The translations under genes were made by a program, and so were the position numbers. The notes beneath the pieces are model-generated. The model made no database searches. It saw only the letters and a list, made by a program, of their open reading frames with translations, and was not told the DNA's origin. A stretch of 64,000 nucleotides of DNA from Oceanospirillaceae bacterium (lineage in GTDB: Bacteria > Pseudomonadota > Gammaproteobacteria > Pseudomonadales > Oceanobacteraceae): NCBI GenBank assembly GCA_002724925.1, contig PBQA01000016.1:124001-188000 (forward strand), read 5' to 3'. Shown here in pieces: positions 39,254 to 48,473 of the stretch; positions within the stretch are counted from its first letter, which is position 1, and each line of letters begins with the position of its first letter.

Positions 39254-40099
39254 ATGAGCGAGCAACTCATCAGCGACCAGGAGTTTGATAAGTTCGCTGA
39301 GTTCTTTTACCGAAAGACCGGGATTAAGTTTGATAAAAGCAAACGCTACTTTGTTGATAAACGGGTTGCTGAGAGAGTGAAAGAAACTCAATCCGACTCG
39401 TTCAGGCACTATTTTACAACACTGCGTTTTCAGGCAAGTGGCGAAGAGCTTCAGAAGTTAACGAATCTTCTGACCGTCAATGAAACCTATTTCATGCGCG
39501 AAGATTATCAGTTCCGCTGTTTAATAGACTCAATGCTGCCCGATGTGATCAGCCGCCACGATCCAAACAAGCCCATCAGAATCTGGTGCATTCCTTCGTC
39601 ATCTGGCGAAGAGCCCTACTCTATCGCTATGTATCTTCTTGAAGAGTGGGATGGTATCGATAAATGGGATGTTGAGCTGATTGCCTCTGATATTGATACC
39701 AGGATTCTGGAAACGGCTAAACGTGGTATTTACTCTGAGCGATCCGTACGAAATGTACCCCCCACCTGGAAGCGACGCTATTTCCGTGATGTTACCGGAG
39801 GACAACAGGTTATCGAAGATATTCGTGATGCGGTAGAGTTCACACGTATCAATCTTTCTGAGCCAGCTGATGTCCGTAAGATGCGAAATATCGACATCAT
39901 TTTCTGCCGCAACCTGCTGATTTATTTTGATGATCTGTCACGCAAGGTCGCCGCTGAATACATGTTTGAAGCCCTGTCTCCTGGTGGCTATATCTGCCTG
40001 GGACACACAGAATCAATGGGGCGTATATCTCCACTTTATCGGGTTAAAAAGTTCCCCGCAGCCATCGTGTATCAACGACCACTGGAGGCAAAACAATGA
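39254..40099 (+). CDS. cheR: Receptor methyltransferase CheR
   Basis: A 281-residue S-adenosylmethionine-dependent glutamate methyltransferase acting on chemoreceptors. The N-terminal helical CheR domain (FYRKTGIKFDKSKRYFVDKR) is followed by the SAM domain with IRIWCIPSSSGEEPYSIAMY, ELIASDIDTRILETAKRGIY and DIIFCRNLLIYFDDLSRK. No TPR or receiver domain is fused. It starts four bases after the HEAT gene, and its stop overlaps the CheY start (ATGA). Confidence 0.95.
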   Translation: MSEQLISDQEFDKFAEFFYRKTGIKFDKSKRYFVDKRVAERVKETQSDSFRHYFTTLRFQASGEELQKLTNLLTVNETYFMREDYQFRCLIDSMLPDVISRHDPNKPIRIWCIPSSSGEEPYSIAMYLLEEWDGIDKWDVELIASDIDTRILETAKRGIYSERSVRNVPPTWKRRYFRDVTGGQQVIEDIRDAVEFTRINLSEPADVRKMRNIDIIFCRNLLIYFDDLSRKVAAEYMFEALSPGGYICLGHTESMGRISPLYRVKKFPAAIVYQRPLEAKQ

Positions 40100-40464
40100 A
40101 TGTTCTAATCGTAGATGATGCCAGCACAGTGCGTATGTATCACCGAAATGTGCTCGAGGCGGCCGGGTACGTTGTCGATGAAGCGGTCAATGGCCTAGAA
40201 GCATTGGAAAAGGCTCTGGAGAATACCTTCGACCTCTACATCGTTGATATTAATATGCCGAAAATGGACGGCTACGAGTTTCTTATGCAACTCCGATCTG
40301 AAGATATCGATCAGGCACCCGCCATTATGGTGTCGACAGAAGCGGCCGAACTGGATCACACCAAGGCGTTCACCGCAGGCGCAAATCTTTATATGGTGAA
40401 GCCCATTAAACCCCTGCAGATGATGACCTACGTTCGTCTGCTCGTGGGAGAGGAAAGCGTATGA
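40096..40464 (+). CDS. CheY-like response regulator (first copy)
   Basis: A 122-residue single-domain receiver. The acidic pair is in LIVDDAS, the phospho-acceptor Asp is residue 51 in YIVDINMPKMDG, the switch residue lies in IMVSTEAAE, and the Lys in MVKPIKPLQ. It is a probable phosphotransfer partner of the CheA encoded immediately downstream. It overlaps cheR by four bases and cheA by four bases. Confidence 0.94.
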   Translation: MNVLIVDDASTVRMYHRNVLEAAGYVVDEAVNGLEALEKALENTFDLYIVDINMPKMDGYEFLMQLRSEDIDQAPAIMVSTEAAELDHTKAFTAGANLYMVKPIKPLQMMTYVRLLVGEESV

Positions 40465-43436
40465 GTCCTTTACTACAACAATTCGTCTCGGAGACCCGCG
40501 ACCTGCTGCAAAGCATCAGTGAGCAGCTTCTGGAAGTTGAAAAAGCAGACGACAAACAAACGACGCTGAACGAACTGTTCAGAATTGTTCATACGCTTAA
40601 AGGTAATACCGGTCTGTTTGAATTTCCGGATCTGACACGTGTATTACACGCCGGTGAAGACGTTATGTCAGAGGCCAGAGAGCGGCCCGAGATATGGGAT
40701 CAGGCATTAACAGACCTGCTCTTCGAATCCATGGATTACGTCAGTAGCTTCTGCGATAGCCTTGAAGAGAATAACGGTGAGCCGACCTCCGACAGCAAAG
40801 CAGCAACACAACTTTCAAAAAATCTGAGAGCCTACCTTGACGGCAACAACTCAGAAGCAAAAGCAGAGGTTATCGATTCAGGCGCTGCTACCGAACCGAA
40901 AAAATCTAAAAAAGCAGCGACCAAAACGAAGAAAGCAACCGCGCAGAAAAAATCCGCCGGGGGGTCGTCAAAACGTCGACCTCCGCGTGCTAAAGGTCTG
41001 CCACCAGAACACAACCTGTTAAAAGATCTCCCAGCTGATACCTTGATTGAGGCTTGGAAAGCGAGCAACCCTGAAGAACCCGTCTGGCTGGTTAAATACT
41101 CTCCTTTGGCAGAGTGCTTCTTTCAGGGTGACGATCCTTTGCATACGGCACGCAGTACGCCTGGCGTACTTTGGGGCAAAGTCGAGAATGACTGTGCGAC
41201 TCAAGATATCAACGACCTCGACCCTTATCAGTGCGTCAGTACGTTTACACTGCTTAGCAGCGCCACTGAGGACGAGCTTCATGAGCACTATCGCTATGTC
41301 GCTGAGCAAACCGATATTGAAGAACTGAACAGCCATCACTTATTACTATTGAATGGCGAAGATCAGAACGATGCGCTTCCCGAAGATTCTGTTGATGCGC
41401 TCTGTGAAGCCGTTGAAGCCACGAACCTGAAGGAAGCATCCAGCATTGCTAAAACGGCACTCGAACTGCTCAATAAGGATCTGCAAGCGGCTGCCGCGCT
41501 ACGATGGGTTATCGCAATCAATAGTGATACAGATGCTCAGGAACATGAGAAAAAAGAAGCACTGATCGTTATCTGTCAGCGACTGCGACACAATCAACAC
41601 CTGAGCGGTTATCGCTTCTCAGAGCCAGAAGAAAGGGCTGAAGAGCACGCGCCTGAAGGCGACAGCCCTGACGAGGATGCTGTGTCAACTTCTGATGCGT
41701 CAGCAGGGCTACCCGATACAGACACTGAAGATTTGCTCGATACGCTTGTTGAAGATGATCGTGAAGCGTTTGAACATATTGTAAGAACTCAGGGTCGTAT
41801 TCTTGAGCTTGACCCGACCGTCGGCTGGGCCAACGGGCGCTTACGCGCCGCTTGCAATGTTCTGATGAAAACGACCACCAGCCTCAACCTGAGTACACTG
41901 ATTCCAAGCCTTGAAGAGGCTATCAGTGCTGCTCTGTCTGGCAATACAGAACCACTGGCTGACTGGATAAATGAAGTAATTCCTGGCGCCTGTAATATTG
42001 CACTGGTGAACAGCGGGAGTAACGCCTCCAACGAGGCCCCGGATACTCGTGATACCGCAATCACGGAAACAAAGGCCGACTACGAAAATACAGAGAACGC
42101 TGACGAAACAACAGACAGTGAACACGAAGAAAGTATCGTTGAAGAAACTACAGAGCAGGATACTCCAGCGCCAACTGAGTCGCCAACGACAGCAACCGCG
42201 ACAGAAGACAAGCAGGCCTCAGACAAGACACCTGCATTTAAGCCCGAACCTGCAGTAGCACCGTCGAAAAGCGTTAAAGTAGATCAGGAAAAAATCGACC
42301 GTCTTATGAACCTGATCGGCGAGATGACCGTCGCTAAGAACGCTCTTCCTTTCCTTGCTAAGCGCGCCGAAGAACAACATGGGCTGCGCGATCTCGCCCG
42401 AGAAATCAAAGAGCAGTTTGCTGTCGTAAACCGCATCGCAGAAGAAATGCAGGACTCTATCATGCAGATCCGCATGATGCCGTTTTCGTTTATTTCTATG
42501 CGCTTCCCTCGACTGGTCCGCGATATATCCCGACGACTTAATAAAGATGTTCAGTTGGTTATCGAAGGAGAAGACACCGAGGCCGACAAAAACATTATTG
42601 AGTCTCTGGCCGAGCCATTGATTCATATTGTCCGCAACAGTCTGGATCATGGCATTGAGGCGCCTGACGTGCGTAAACAGAAAGGAAAACCTGCAACCGG
42701 TAATCTGACCATACGGGCATCCCAGGAAGCCGACCGGGTGATGATCGAAATACAGGACGATGGTAAAGGTATTGACCCTGACGTTATCCGTAATAAAGCC
42801 TTTGAGAAAGGCCTGATCGACGAGGCCACTCGTCAGCGCCTGAGCGATAAAGAAGCCGTCAACCTGGTATTGATGCCAGGCTTCTCAACCGCAGACGAAG
42901 TCTCTGACTTGTCTGGGCGTGGCGTAGGCATGGATGCGGTTCGCAGTGCCGTCGACAAAGTGAACGGCACTATGGCACTCGAAAGTCAGGTTGATAAGGG
43001 TACTCGCATCCGCATATCACTGCCTATGTCGATCGCTGTGACCCGGGTCATGATCATCGAGTCAGACAACCAGCTGATGGGCATCCCAATGGATCAGGTA
43101 CTCGAAACCGTGCGTGTGCCCCGCTCCGAAATACACACGGTTAAACACGTAAAAACAACGGTACTACGGGATCGTATCGTGCCACTGAAATCACTCAATG
43201 AACTGCTGGAGCTGCCTGCCGAGCAGATCATTAATGAAGAGGAAGAACACGCGGTACTCGTAGCACGTGTGGGTAACGACGTCATCGGTCTGGTCGTCGA
43301 TGATTTCCGTGGTTCGGTCGATATTATCCAGAAACCAATGACCGGAGTTCTCTCCGGAATGCAGGCCTATTCTGGCGCAGCTTTAATTGGTGATGGCTCG
43401 GTTCTGATGGTTCTGAATCTTAAGGAGGTACTCTGA
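40461..43436 (+). CDS. cheA: Chemotaxis histidine kinase CheA, large form
   Basis: A 991-residue sensor kinase, longer than classical CheA (about 650). The HPt domain at the N-terminus has the phospho-His at residue 44 in ELFRIVHTLKGNTGLFEF. An insertion of about 500 residues follows: a basic Lys/Ala stretch (KKSKKAATKTKKATAQKKSA), a folded-looking block (PVWLVKYSPLAECFFQGDDP ... LDPYQCVSTFTLLS) and acidic linkers. The dimerisation and kinase domains then show DRLMNLIGEMTVAK, LIHIVRNSLDHGIEAPD (N box), EIQDDGKGIDPDV (G1) and SGRGVGMDAV (G2). The CheW-like domain lies at the C-terminus. No receiver is fused. Confidence 0.95.
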   Translation: MSPLLQQFVSETRDLLQSISEQLLEVEKADDKQTTLNELFRIVHTLKGNTGLFEFPDLTRVLHAGEDVMSEARERPEIWDQALTDLLFESMDYVSSFCDSLEENNGEPTSDSKAATQLSKNLRAYLDGNNSEAKAEVIDSGAATEPKKSKKAATKTKKATAQKKSAGGSSKRRPPRAKGLPPEHNLLKDLPADTLIEAWKASNPEEPVWLVKYSPLAECFFQGDDPLHTARSTPGVLWGKVENDCATQDINDLDPYQCVSTFTLLSSATEDELHEHYRYVAEQTDIEELNSHHLLLLNGEDQNDALPEDSVDALCEAVEATNLKEASSIAKTALELLNKDLQAAAALRWVIAINSDTDAQEHEKKEALIVICQRLRHNQHLSGYRFSEPEERAEEHAPEGDSPDEDAVSTSDASAGLPDTDTEDLLDTLVEDDREAFEHIVRTQGRILELDPTVGWANGRLRAACNVLMKTTTSLNLSTLIPSLEEAISAALSGNTEPLADWINEVIPGACNIALVNSGSNASNEAPDTRDTAITETKADYENTENADETTDSEHEESIVEETTEQDTPAPTESPTTATATEDKQASDKTPAFKPEPAVAPSKSVKVDQEKIDRLMNLIGEMTVAKNALPFLAKRAEEQHGLRDLAREIKEQFAVVNRIAEEMQDSIMQIRMMPFSFISMRFPRLVRDISRRLNKDVQLVIEGEDTEADKNIIESLAEPLIHIVRNSLDHGIEAPDVRKQKGKPATGNLTIRASQEADRVMIEIQDDGKGIDPDVIRNKAFEKGLIDEATRQRLSDKEAVNLVLMPGFSTADEVSDLSGRGVGMDAVRSAVDKVNGTMALESQVDKGTRIRISLPMSIAVTRVMIIESDNQLMGIPMDQVLETVRVPRSEIHTVKHVKTTVLRDRIVPLKSLNELLELPAEQIINEEEEHAVLVARVGNDVIGLVVDDFRGSVDIIQKPMTGVLSGMQAYSGAALIGDGSVLMVLNLKEVL

Positions 43437-43684
43437 TGGCTATCGACTATAGTGAAGAGAGAGCAGTACTGAAATCTTTGGTAACCATTCAGGAGGTTGA
43501 TGACTTGCAGGAGTGGCTGATAGCTCATCCGCAGGGCGAGATAGACCTTGGAGAATGCGAGCATATGCACACTGCAGCGCTACAGACCCTGACATCTGCC
43601 CGGCGTATGATCAGCGCCTGGCCATCAGATACATCGTTCAGGGGCTGGATTGAACCACTGCTGGTAAAACAGGAAGCACAGTAA
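43436..43684 (+). CDS. Small STAS-like protein
   Basis: An 82-residue protein overlapping cheA by one base and the next CheY gene by one base. The core VDDLQEWLIAHPQGEIDLGE followed by CEHMHTAALQTLTSARRMIS has the STAS-domain layout: a strand, the D/G-containing loop, then a helix starting with a small-residue motif. The usual phosphorylatable Ser is replaced by His-Thr here, so phosphorylation is uncertain. Its place after cheA matches the position of the STAS gene in cluster I of V. cholerae, as I recall it. Confidence 0.75.
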   Translation: MAIDYSEERAVLKSLVTIQEVDDLQEWLIAHPQGEIDLGECEHMHTAALQTLTSARRMISAWPSDTSFRGWIEPLLVKQEAQ

Positions 43685-44055
43685 TGAGTAAACTGATATT
43701 TGTTGTTGATGACTCTGCCACTATGCTGATGAGCGTACGTTCATCGCTTGAAATGAACGGCTTTAAAGTCGAAACCGCATCTGATGGCGTCGAAGCTCTG
43801 GATCGCCTGAACAGCATGAGCCCTGATCTGATCATCACAGATATGAACATGCCAAGAATGGGAGGTATGGAGCTGATTCAAGCGCTACGGGCTATGTCTA
43901 AATTTCGTTTTACCCCGATTCTGACACTCACAACAGAGAGCGAATCGTCAAAACGTGACCAGGCAAAACGTTTAGGAGCCACAGGCTGGTTAGTGAAACC
44001 TGTTCCCGCTATGGATCTGGCCAAAATTATTAAACAGGTACTGCCAGGCGCCTGA
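43684..44055 (+). CDS. CheY-like response regulator (second copy)
   Basis: A 123-residue receiver with [10 protein letters not shown], the phospho-acceptor Asp at residue 53 in [21 protein letters not shown] as the switch region, and [10 protein letters not shown] with the Lys. The sequence DxNMPxMxG and the KPVP loop resemble CheY rather than DNA-binding regulators. Two CheY copies in one operon suggest one output regulator and one phosphate sink. Which is which cannot be told. Confidence 0.93.
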   Translation: MSKLIFVVDDSATMLMSVRSSLEMNGFKVETASDGVEALDRLNSMSPDLIITDMNMPRMGGMELIQALRAMSKFRFTPILTLTTESESSKRDQAKRLGATGWLVKPVPAMDLAKIIKQVLPGA

Positions 44056-44068
44056 GCGCGGAGGAGAT

Positions 44069-45379
44069 ATGAAACAAGATACTGATCTGATACCGCTACG
44101 TATAAGACGGAATCGTTATGCTCTACTGGGCAACACGATTGTTCCCTTTATTCTTCTGATTATCCTGCTCATAGGGCATCGCACCGTGGGAGGTATCTTT
44201 TCAGATATTCTGGATGCAAGCCTCATTGGAGGCGCACTGTTTCTGTCTTTTCTGACGTTTACCATCATTCACTTTAACCGCATCTGGGTAAAGTCGTTTG
44301 TCGCTCGTATGACAGGTGACGAAGCACCACGGCGCGAAAGTAACTTTGATGAAGCAGAGCCCATGATGGTGCTGTCGGCCGCTGAAAAACAAATGCTGGC
44401 TGATCTGCGTAACGTACTGATCAGCTTCAGTCCGATTGCTGCCCTGTTCAATGCACACTTAAGCAAAACGAACGAAGTCACCGAAGAAGCAGCCACCACC
44501 ATTATGGAACGTCTGATGTCCATTAATGATCGCTCGCAGATGTTTCTCCAGACTCTGAATATGGGTAAATCCGAAGCAGACGACATCAGCGAAAATGCTC
44601 ATAGCATTATAAAACGCAGCCAGGAGCTGCTCAGTGAAATGACCCGCTACCGTGAAATTCATGAGCAACAGCGAGGGAAAGAAGAACAAGCTATTCGTGA
44701 CGTGGTCACCCAGGTTGAAAGCTTCAAGCCCCTGATCGGTCTGATCCGGGACGTGACCAAGCAAACGAACCTTCTGGCATTAAACGCCGCCATAGAGGCC
44801 GCCCGTGCCGGAGAAGCAGGACGAGGCTTTGCTGTTGTTGCCGACGAGGTGCGTACGCTGTCTATGCAGATTGAAGATGCCGCAGGAAAAATCGAAGACA
44901 GTGTTCTTCAGGTCTCGAATACCGTTGAAGGTCAACTGAAAGAAATGGCAGTCAGTAGCGAGAAAACCGCGGATGAAATGAATTGGCTGGCTAATATCAC
45001 TGACGCAGTTTCCTCTATTTCGAGAGACTTCGAGCAGGCAGTAGGGGCATTAGATCACTTATCCGGAAACACCGAAGAAGCGATTAATCTGGTTCGTAAC
45101 TCCGTGATGGACGTATTAAGTGAGTCCCAATTTCAGGATGTGTCAAGACAACAGATTGAACACGTCCAGCATGGTCTTGAATTGCTTGAAGAACGCTTTC
45201 GTCTTCTCAGTCAGGCAGTGGCTGGTGAAATTGATCATCCACTACTCGACCTCAGTGATGTTACAGAAGCATTGAAGAAAATTTATACCATGCAGGTTCA
45301 GGCGGATACTCATCAGTCGGTCGTGACTGGTGAAGCGACTGAAACCAAAGACGAGCGCCCATCCATCGAACTGTTCTGA
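44069..45379 (+). CDS. Short chemoreceptor with two membrane helices and no HAMP
   Basis: A 436-residue receptor. Two adjacent hydrophobic helices (about 20-38 and 48-68: [40 protein letters not shown]) leave almost no periplasmic domain and no HAMP. The cytosolic part begins with a helical linker and has the tip [20 protein letters not shown], then [19 protein letters not shown]. The C-terminal region is polar, with no CheR tether. It may sense membrane or cytosolic cues. It is the tenth gene of the operon and stands where VC1394-type receptors stand in V. cholerae, from memory. Confidence 0.92.
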   Translation: MKQDTDLIPLRIRRNRYALLGNTIVPFILLIILLIGHRTVGGIFSDILDASLIGGALFLSFLTFTIIHFNRIWVKSFVARMTGDEAPRRESNFDEAEPMMVLSAAEKQMLADLRNVLISFSPIAALFNAHLSKTNEVTEEAATTIMERLMSINDRSQMFLQTLNMGKSEADDISENAHSIIKRSQELLSEMTRYREIHEQQRGKEEQAIRDVVTQVESFKPLIGLIRDVTKQTNLLALNAAIEAARAGEAGRGFAVVADEVRTLSMQIEDAAGKIEDSVLQVSNTVEGQLKEMAVSSEKTADEMNWLANITDAVSSISRDFEQAVGALDHLSGNTEEAINLVRNSVMDVLSESQFQDVSRQQIEHVQHGLELLEERFRLLSQAVAGEIDHPLLDLSDVTEALKKIYTMQVQADTHQSVVTGEATETKDERPSIELF

Positions 45380-45395
45380 GAAAGGTAATCACGAC

Positions 45396-46163
45396 ATGGC
45401 TGTCCGGATCGCGATCTGTAACCGTAAGGGAGGCACAGGAAAGTCGACGGTATCGGTGAATCTGGCAGCGGGGTTGGCAGAGCATGGATTCCGGGTACTG
45501 ATTATTGACCTCGATTCACAATCTCACTGTGCTGCTGGGCTTGGTATTAAGCCTTCCGCCCCATTTATTCATGACATCTTCGGTGGCAATCCCGAAGCAC
45601 TTAATGAATCCATCGTGCTGAGTGATTATCCAGGCTTATGGCTATCCCCTGCCAACCCTACATTTGATCACCACTCTGCAGGTGAAAATCAACTTCAGCT
45701 GAAAGAAGCACTGCACCAGAGCAATATCGATGAGCGATTTGATGTCGTTCTGTTGGACACGCCCCCATCGCAAGATCAGCTATTAATGAATGCTTTAATG
45801 GCAGCCGATTGGGTCGTTGTACCGTTTGTCCCGCACTTTCTCTCGTATCAGGGAATTAAGCAGCTGGTCAGGCTGATGCACTCGGTGAAGCTAAGCAACA
45901 ACCCAAGGCTCCAGCTGGCTGGCTTTCTGCCTACCATGGCCAGCAAAACTATGAAGCACCATAAAGCGGTGATGGAAGAAGTAAGTCGACACTTTGGCCG
46001 CGACCGGATATTACCCGCCATACGAACTGACATACGACTTGCTGACGCATTCAGTAAAGGTCAGCCAGTCATTGGCTTCGCACCAAAATCACGGGCGGCG
46101 GAGGATTTCTCGGTACTGAGTCAGTGTATTGGTGAACGGCTATCGGAGCGTGAGCACGCCTGA
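45396..46163 (+). CDS. ParA-family ATPase linked to the chemosensory operon
   Basis: A 255-residue ParA/MinD-type ATPase. The start ATG 45396 lies behind GAGAAAGG, giving MAVRIAICNRKGGTGKSTVS with the deviant Walker A (KGGTGKST). Then come VLIIDLDSQSHCAAGLGI (Walker A' Asp) and VVLLDTPPSQDQLLMNALMA (Walker B). It is the last gene of the cluster, 16 bases after the receptor. ParA-like ATPases such as ParC position chemosensory arrays in Vibrio, and PpfA positions cytoplasmic ones in Rhodobacter, so array segregation is the likely role. Its 3' end overlaps the convergent GGDEF-EAL gene by 24 bases. Confidence 0.9.
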   Translation: MAVRIAICNRKGGTGKSTVSVNLAAGLAEHGFRVLIIDLDSQSHCAAGLGIKPSAPFIHDIFGGNPEALNESIVLSDYPGLWLSPANPTFDHHSAGENQLQLKEALHQSNIDERFDVVLLDTPPSQDQLLMNALMAADWVVVPFVPHFLSYQGIKQLVRLMHSVKLSNNPRLQLAGFLPTMASKTMKHHKAVMEEVSRHFGRDRILPAIRTDIRLADAFSKGQPVIGFAPKSRAAEDFSVLSQCIGERLSEREHA

Positions 46164-48227
46164 CTGATCCGAAATTGACGTGGCGAAATTAGCCTTGAGC
46201 TGTTCGAGCTCCTGAGGACGGTCAAACAGATAGCCCTGCATCAGGTTACAGCCATGGATCTTCAAAAAGTCGCGCTGTGCTTCAGTTTCTACACCCTCAG
46301 CGCACAGTTCTATCCCCAGACGCTTGGCCATCTCAATAATGGTCAAAACCAATGCATCATCACGGGCTGTTACGCCGATGTTCTCAACAAACTGCTTATC
46401 AATCTTGATCAGATCGATAGGAATACGAGTCAGGTAACTGAGCGACGAATATCCCGTACCGAAGTCATCTAACGCGACGCGACAACCAAGTCCGCTGATG
46501 TCATTGAAGAATCGGTTCGCCATCTCAAGATTATCGAGATACGCATGCTCCGTCACTTCGAACTCGATCAATTCAGGACGAACAGCATAAGTATCAAAGG
46601 TACTGCGGATAAAATCAGAAAACTGGTAGCGTTTAAGGTCGTAAGCCGACAAGTTAAGAGAGACCAATATAGGAACAGGAAGGTCCTGAAAGTAATCCGC
46701 AACGTCGCGGCAAACACGCTCAACAACCCAGTCGGTCAGCGCGGAAATCTTGCCTGAGCGTTCAGCAATAGGAACAAAATCTGATGGCGACACACTACCA
46801 AGCGAATGGCTGTTCCAACGCACCAGTGCCTCGACCCCCCGGGGTTCACCATCGCTGCTGACCTTGGGTTGATAACAGATATAAAACTCACCACGCTCCA
46901 GGCCCGGCTCAATGGCATTGGCAATGTCAATTTTACGCTGATGCTCAATGAGCATATGTTCCTGGAAGAAGCAGTACTGAGACTTACCCTCTTTTTTGGC
47001 AACGTACATAGCGACATCGGCATTGCGTATGGTGTCTTGCGTATCAAACCCACCTTCAGAGGCCCGTGCTATGCCGACGCTGGCGCTGATCCGGACTTCC
47101 CAAGAATCAATCAGGAACGTAGCTCTGAGGCCACTGACAATATCCTCAGCCATGCTCTCCGGATGATCCGGAGAAGTACGGCATAAAACGAGGAATTCAT
47201 CACCTCCATGACGACTGACCACGTCTTCTCTCGGGATGTAAGACTTCAATCTTTTTGCTACCTCAACCAGCAGCTTGTCACCGACTTCGTGGCCCAGTGT
47301 ATCGTTGACCTCCTTAAAACCATCCAGGTCAACAAACATAACAACAAGGTCGCCTTCACCACTATCGCGCAATTCACGCAGTGCAGCGTCGAGAATGCCC
47401 ATAAAGCTCTGACGGTTTAGCAGGCGTGTCAGGCTGTCGTAGTTCGCCAGGTATTCCATTTCTTCCCGGCGCTGCTCCAGAAGCTCGACATATTCCTGAT
47501 TAATATCGGACTCAACCCGGATCGCGTCCATCATATTATTGATATCCTGCGTTAGCGAAGACACCTCGTACTTACCGTACACCGGGATTTTCAAACGATA
47601 ATCTTTGGTTTCCTGAACTTTTCTCGCAAACTCAGATAGCTGAGTTAAAGGCCACAACCAACGACTGGCCTGAACATAAAACAGCCCGACCATAATGAGA
47701 ATTACCGCAATGGCGACCGGAAGAATGCGTAATGCCAGGCTGATAGTGCTGGAAAGTAGTGGTCCTTCCAGGTCAACGATCAGAGCCAGGTGCCCCATCA
47801 CCAACGGGGGTTCACCAATGCGCCGGACCGCAATCAGGCGACCATCATCACGTAAGACCCCGGATTCGAAGAACTTCCAATCCGTGAAATCAACCGGAAA
47901 GTCGCCCTGACTCTCAAGCATGGCCTGACCAGCATACAGTTCAAGTACATTCCACTGAGGATCAAAGATGGCAGCCCCGACAACATTTTCATAAGGCTCA
48001 AGACTGAGGAGATAGCGTTTCAGATCAAAGAAGTGATCTGACTTACTGAGAATACCGACCAGGTCGCTGGCCATATTGTCAGAGAGTGCGCGCAAGTCGC
48101 TTTCAACGTAACGGGTGTAAAGCTCCCTGTGCTCGCGCAGGGCAGAATAAAATACAGACGTAGCTACCAATGCAATCGAGATAAGACTCAATAGCATTAC
48201 AGCGGTTCTGATGCTTCTAATCAGCAT
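46140..48227 (-). CDS. GGDEF-EAL protein (diguanylate cyclase/c-di-GMP phosphodiesterase)
   Basis: A 695-residue inner-membrane protein. TM1 at about residues 8-28 is followed by a periplasmic sensor of about 130 residues, TM2 at about 165-185 (LPVAIAVILIMVGLFYV), and a HAMP-like linker (WPLTQLSEFARKVQ). The GGDEF domain has RHGGDEF at residues 339-345, so it can be active, and the EAL domain has EALVRWN at 466 with DDFGTGYSSLSYL, EGVET and the metal ligands. Whether both activities are present cannot be read. It is convergent with parA, overlapping by 24 bases, and divergent from the porin gene across a 246-base gap. Confidence 0.94.
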   Translation of the reverse strand: MLIRSIRTAVMLLSLISIALVATSVFYSALREHRELYTRYVESDLRALSDNMASDLVGILSKSDHFFDLKRYLLSLEPYENVVGAAIFDPQWNVLELYAGQAMLESQGDFPVDFTDWKFFESGVLRDDGRLIAVRRIGEPPLVMGHLALIVDLEGPLLSSTISLALRILPVAIAVILIMVGLFYVQASRWLWPLTQLSEFARKVQETKDYRLKIPVYGKYEVSSLTQDINNMMDAIRVESDINQEYVELLEQRREEMEYLANYDSLTRLLNRQSFMGILDAALRELRDSGEGDLVVMFVDLDGFKEVNDTLGHEVGDKLLVEVAKRLKSYIPREDVVSRHGGDEFLVLCRTSPDHPESMAEDIVSGLRATFLIDSWEVRISASVGIARASEGGFDTQDTIRNADVAMYVAKKEGKSQYCFFQEHMLIEHQRKIDIANAIEPGLERGEFYICYQPKVSSDGEPRGVEALVRWNSHSLGSVSPSDFVPIAERSGKISALTDWVVERVCRDVADYFQDLPVPILVSLNLSAYDLKRYQFSDFIRSTFDTYAVRPELIEFEVTEHAYLDNLEMANRFFNDISGLGCRVALDDFGTGYSSLSYLTRIPIDLIKIDKQFVENIGVTARDDALVLTIIEMAKRLGIELCAEGVETEAQRDFLKIHGCNLMQGYLFDRPQELEQLKANFATSISDQSGVLTLR

Positions 48228-48473
48228 GTAGCTCTCTCTGTTCCCTGACGTCGTAAATTTTTATACCTGTCATCAGATCATAGTTCACTATAAGTTCAAT
48301 GTCTGGCCGCTAAGGAATGATATTTATCCTTCTCAGCCCACTAGTTATATGACATATTAGGCCAAACTGTCTGAAGTGGGACATCTTGTAAGTCGTACGG
48401 GCAAATTTGATTACTATACTCCTGCGAAAGAGCCGATCTTGAGCCCTCTGACGCAACTTGGAGCAACCATATA

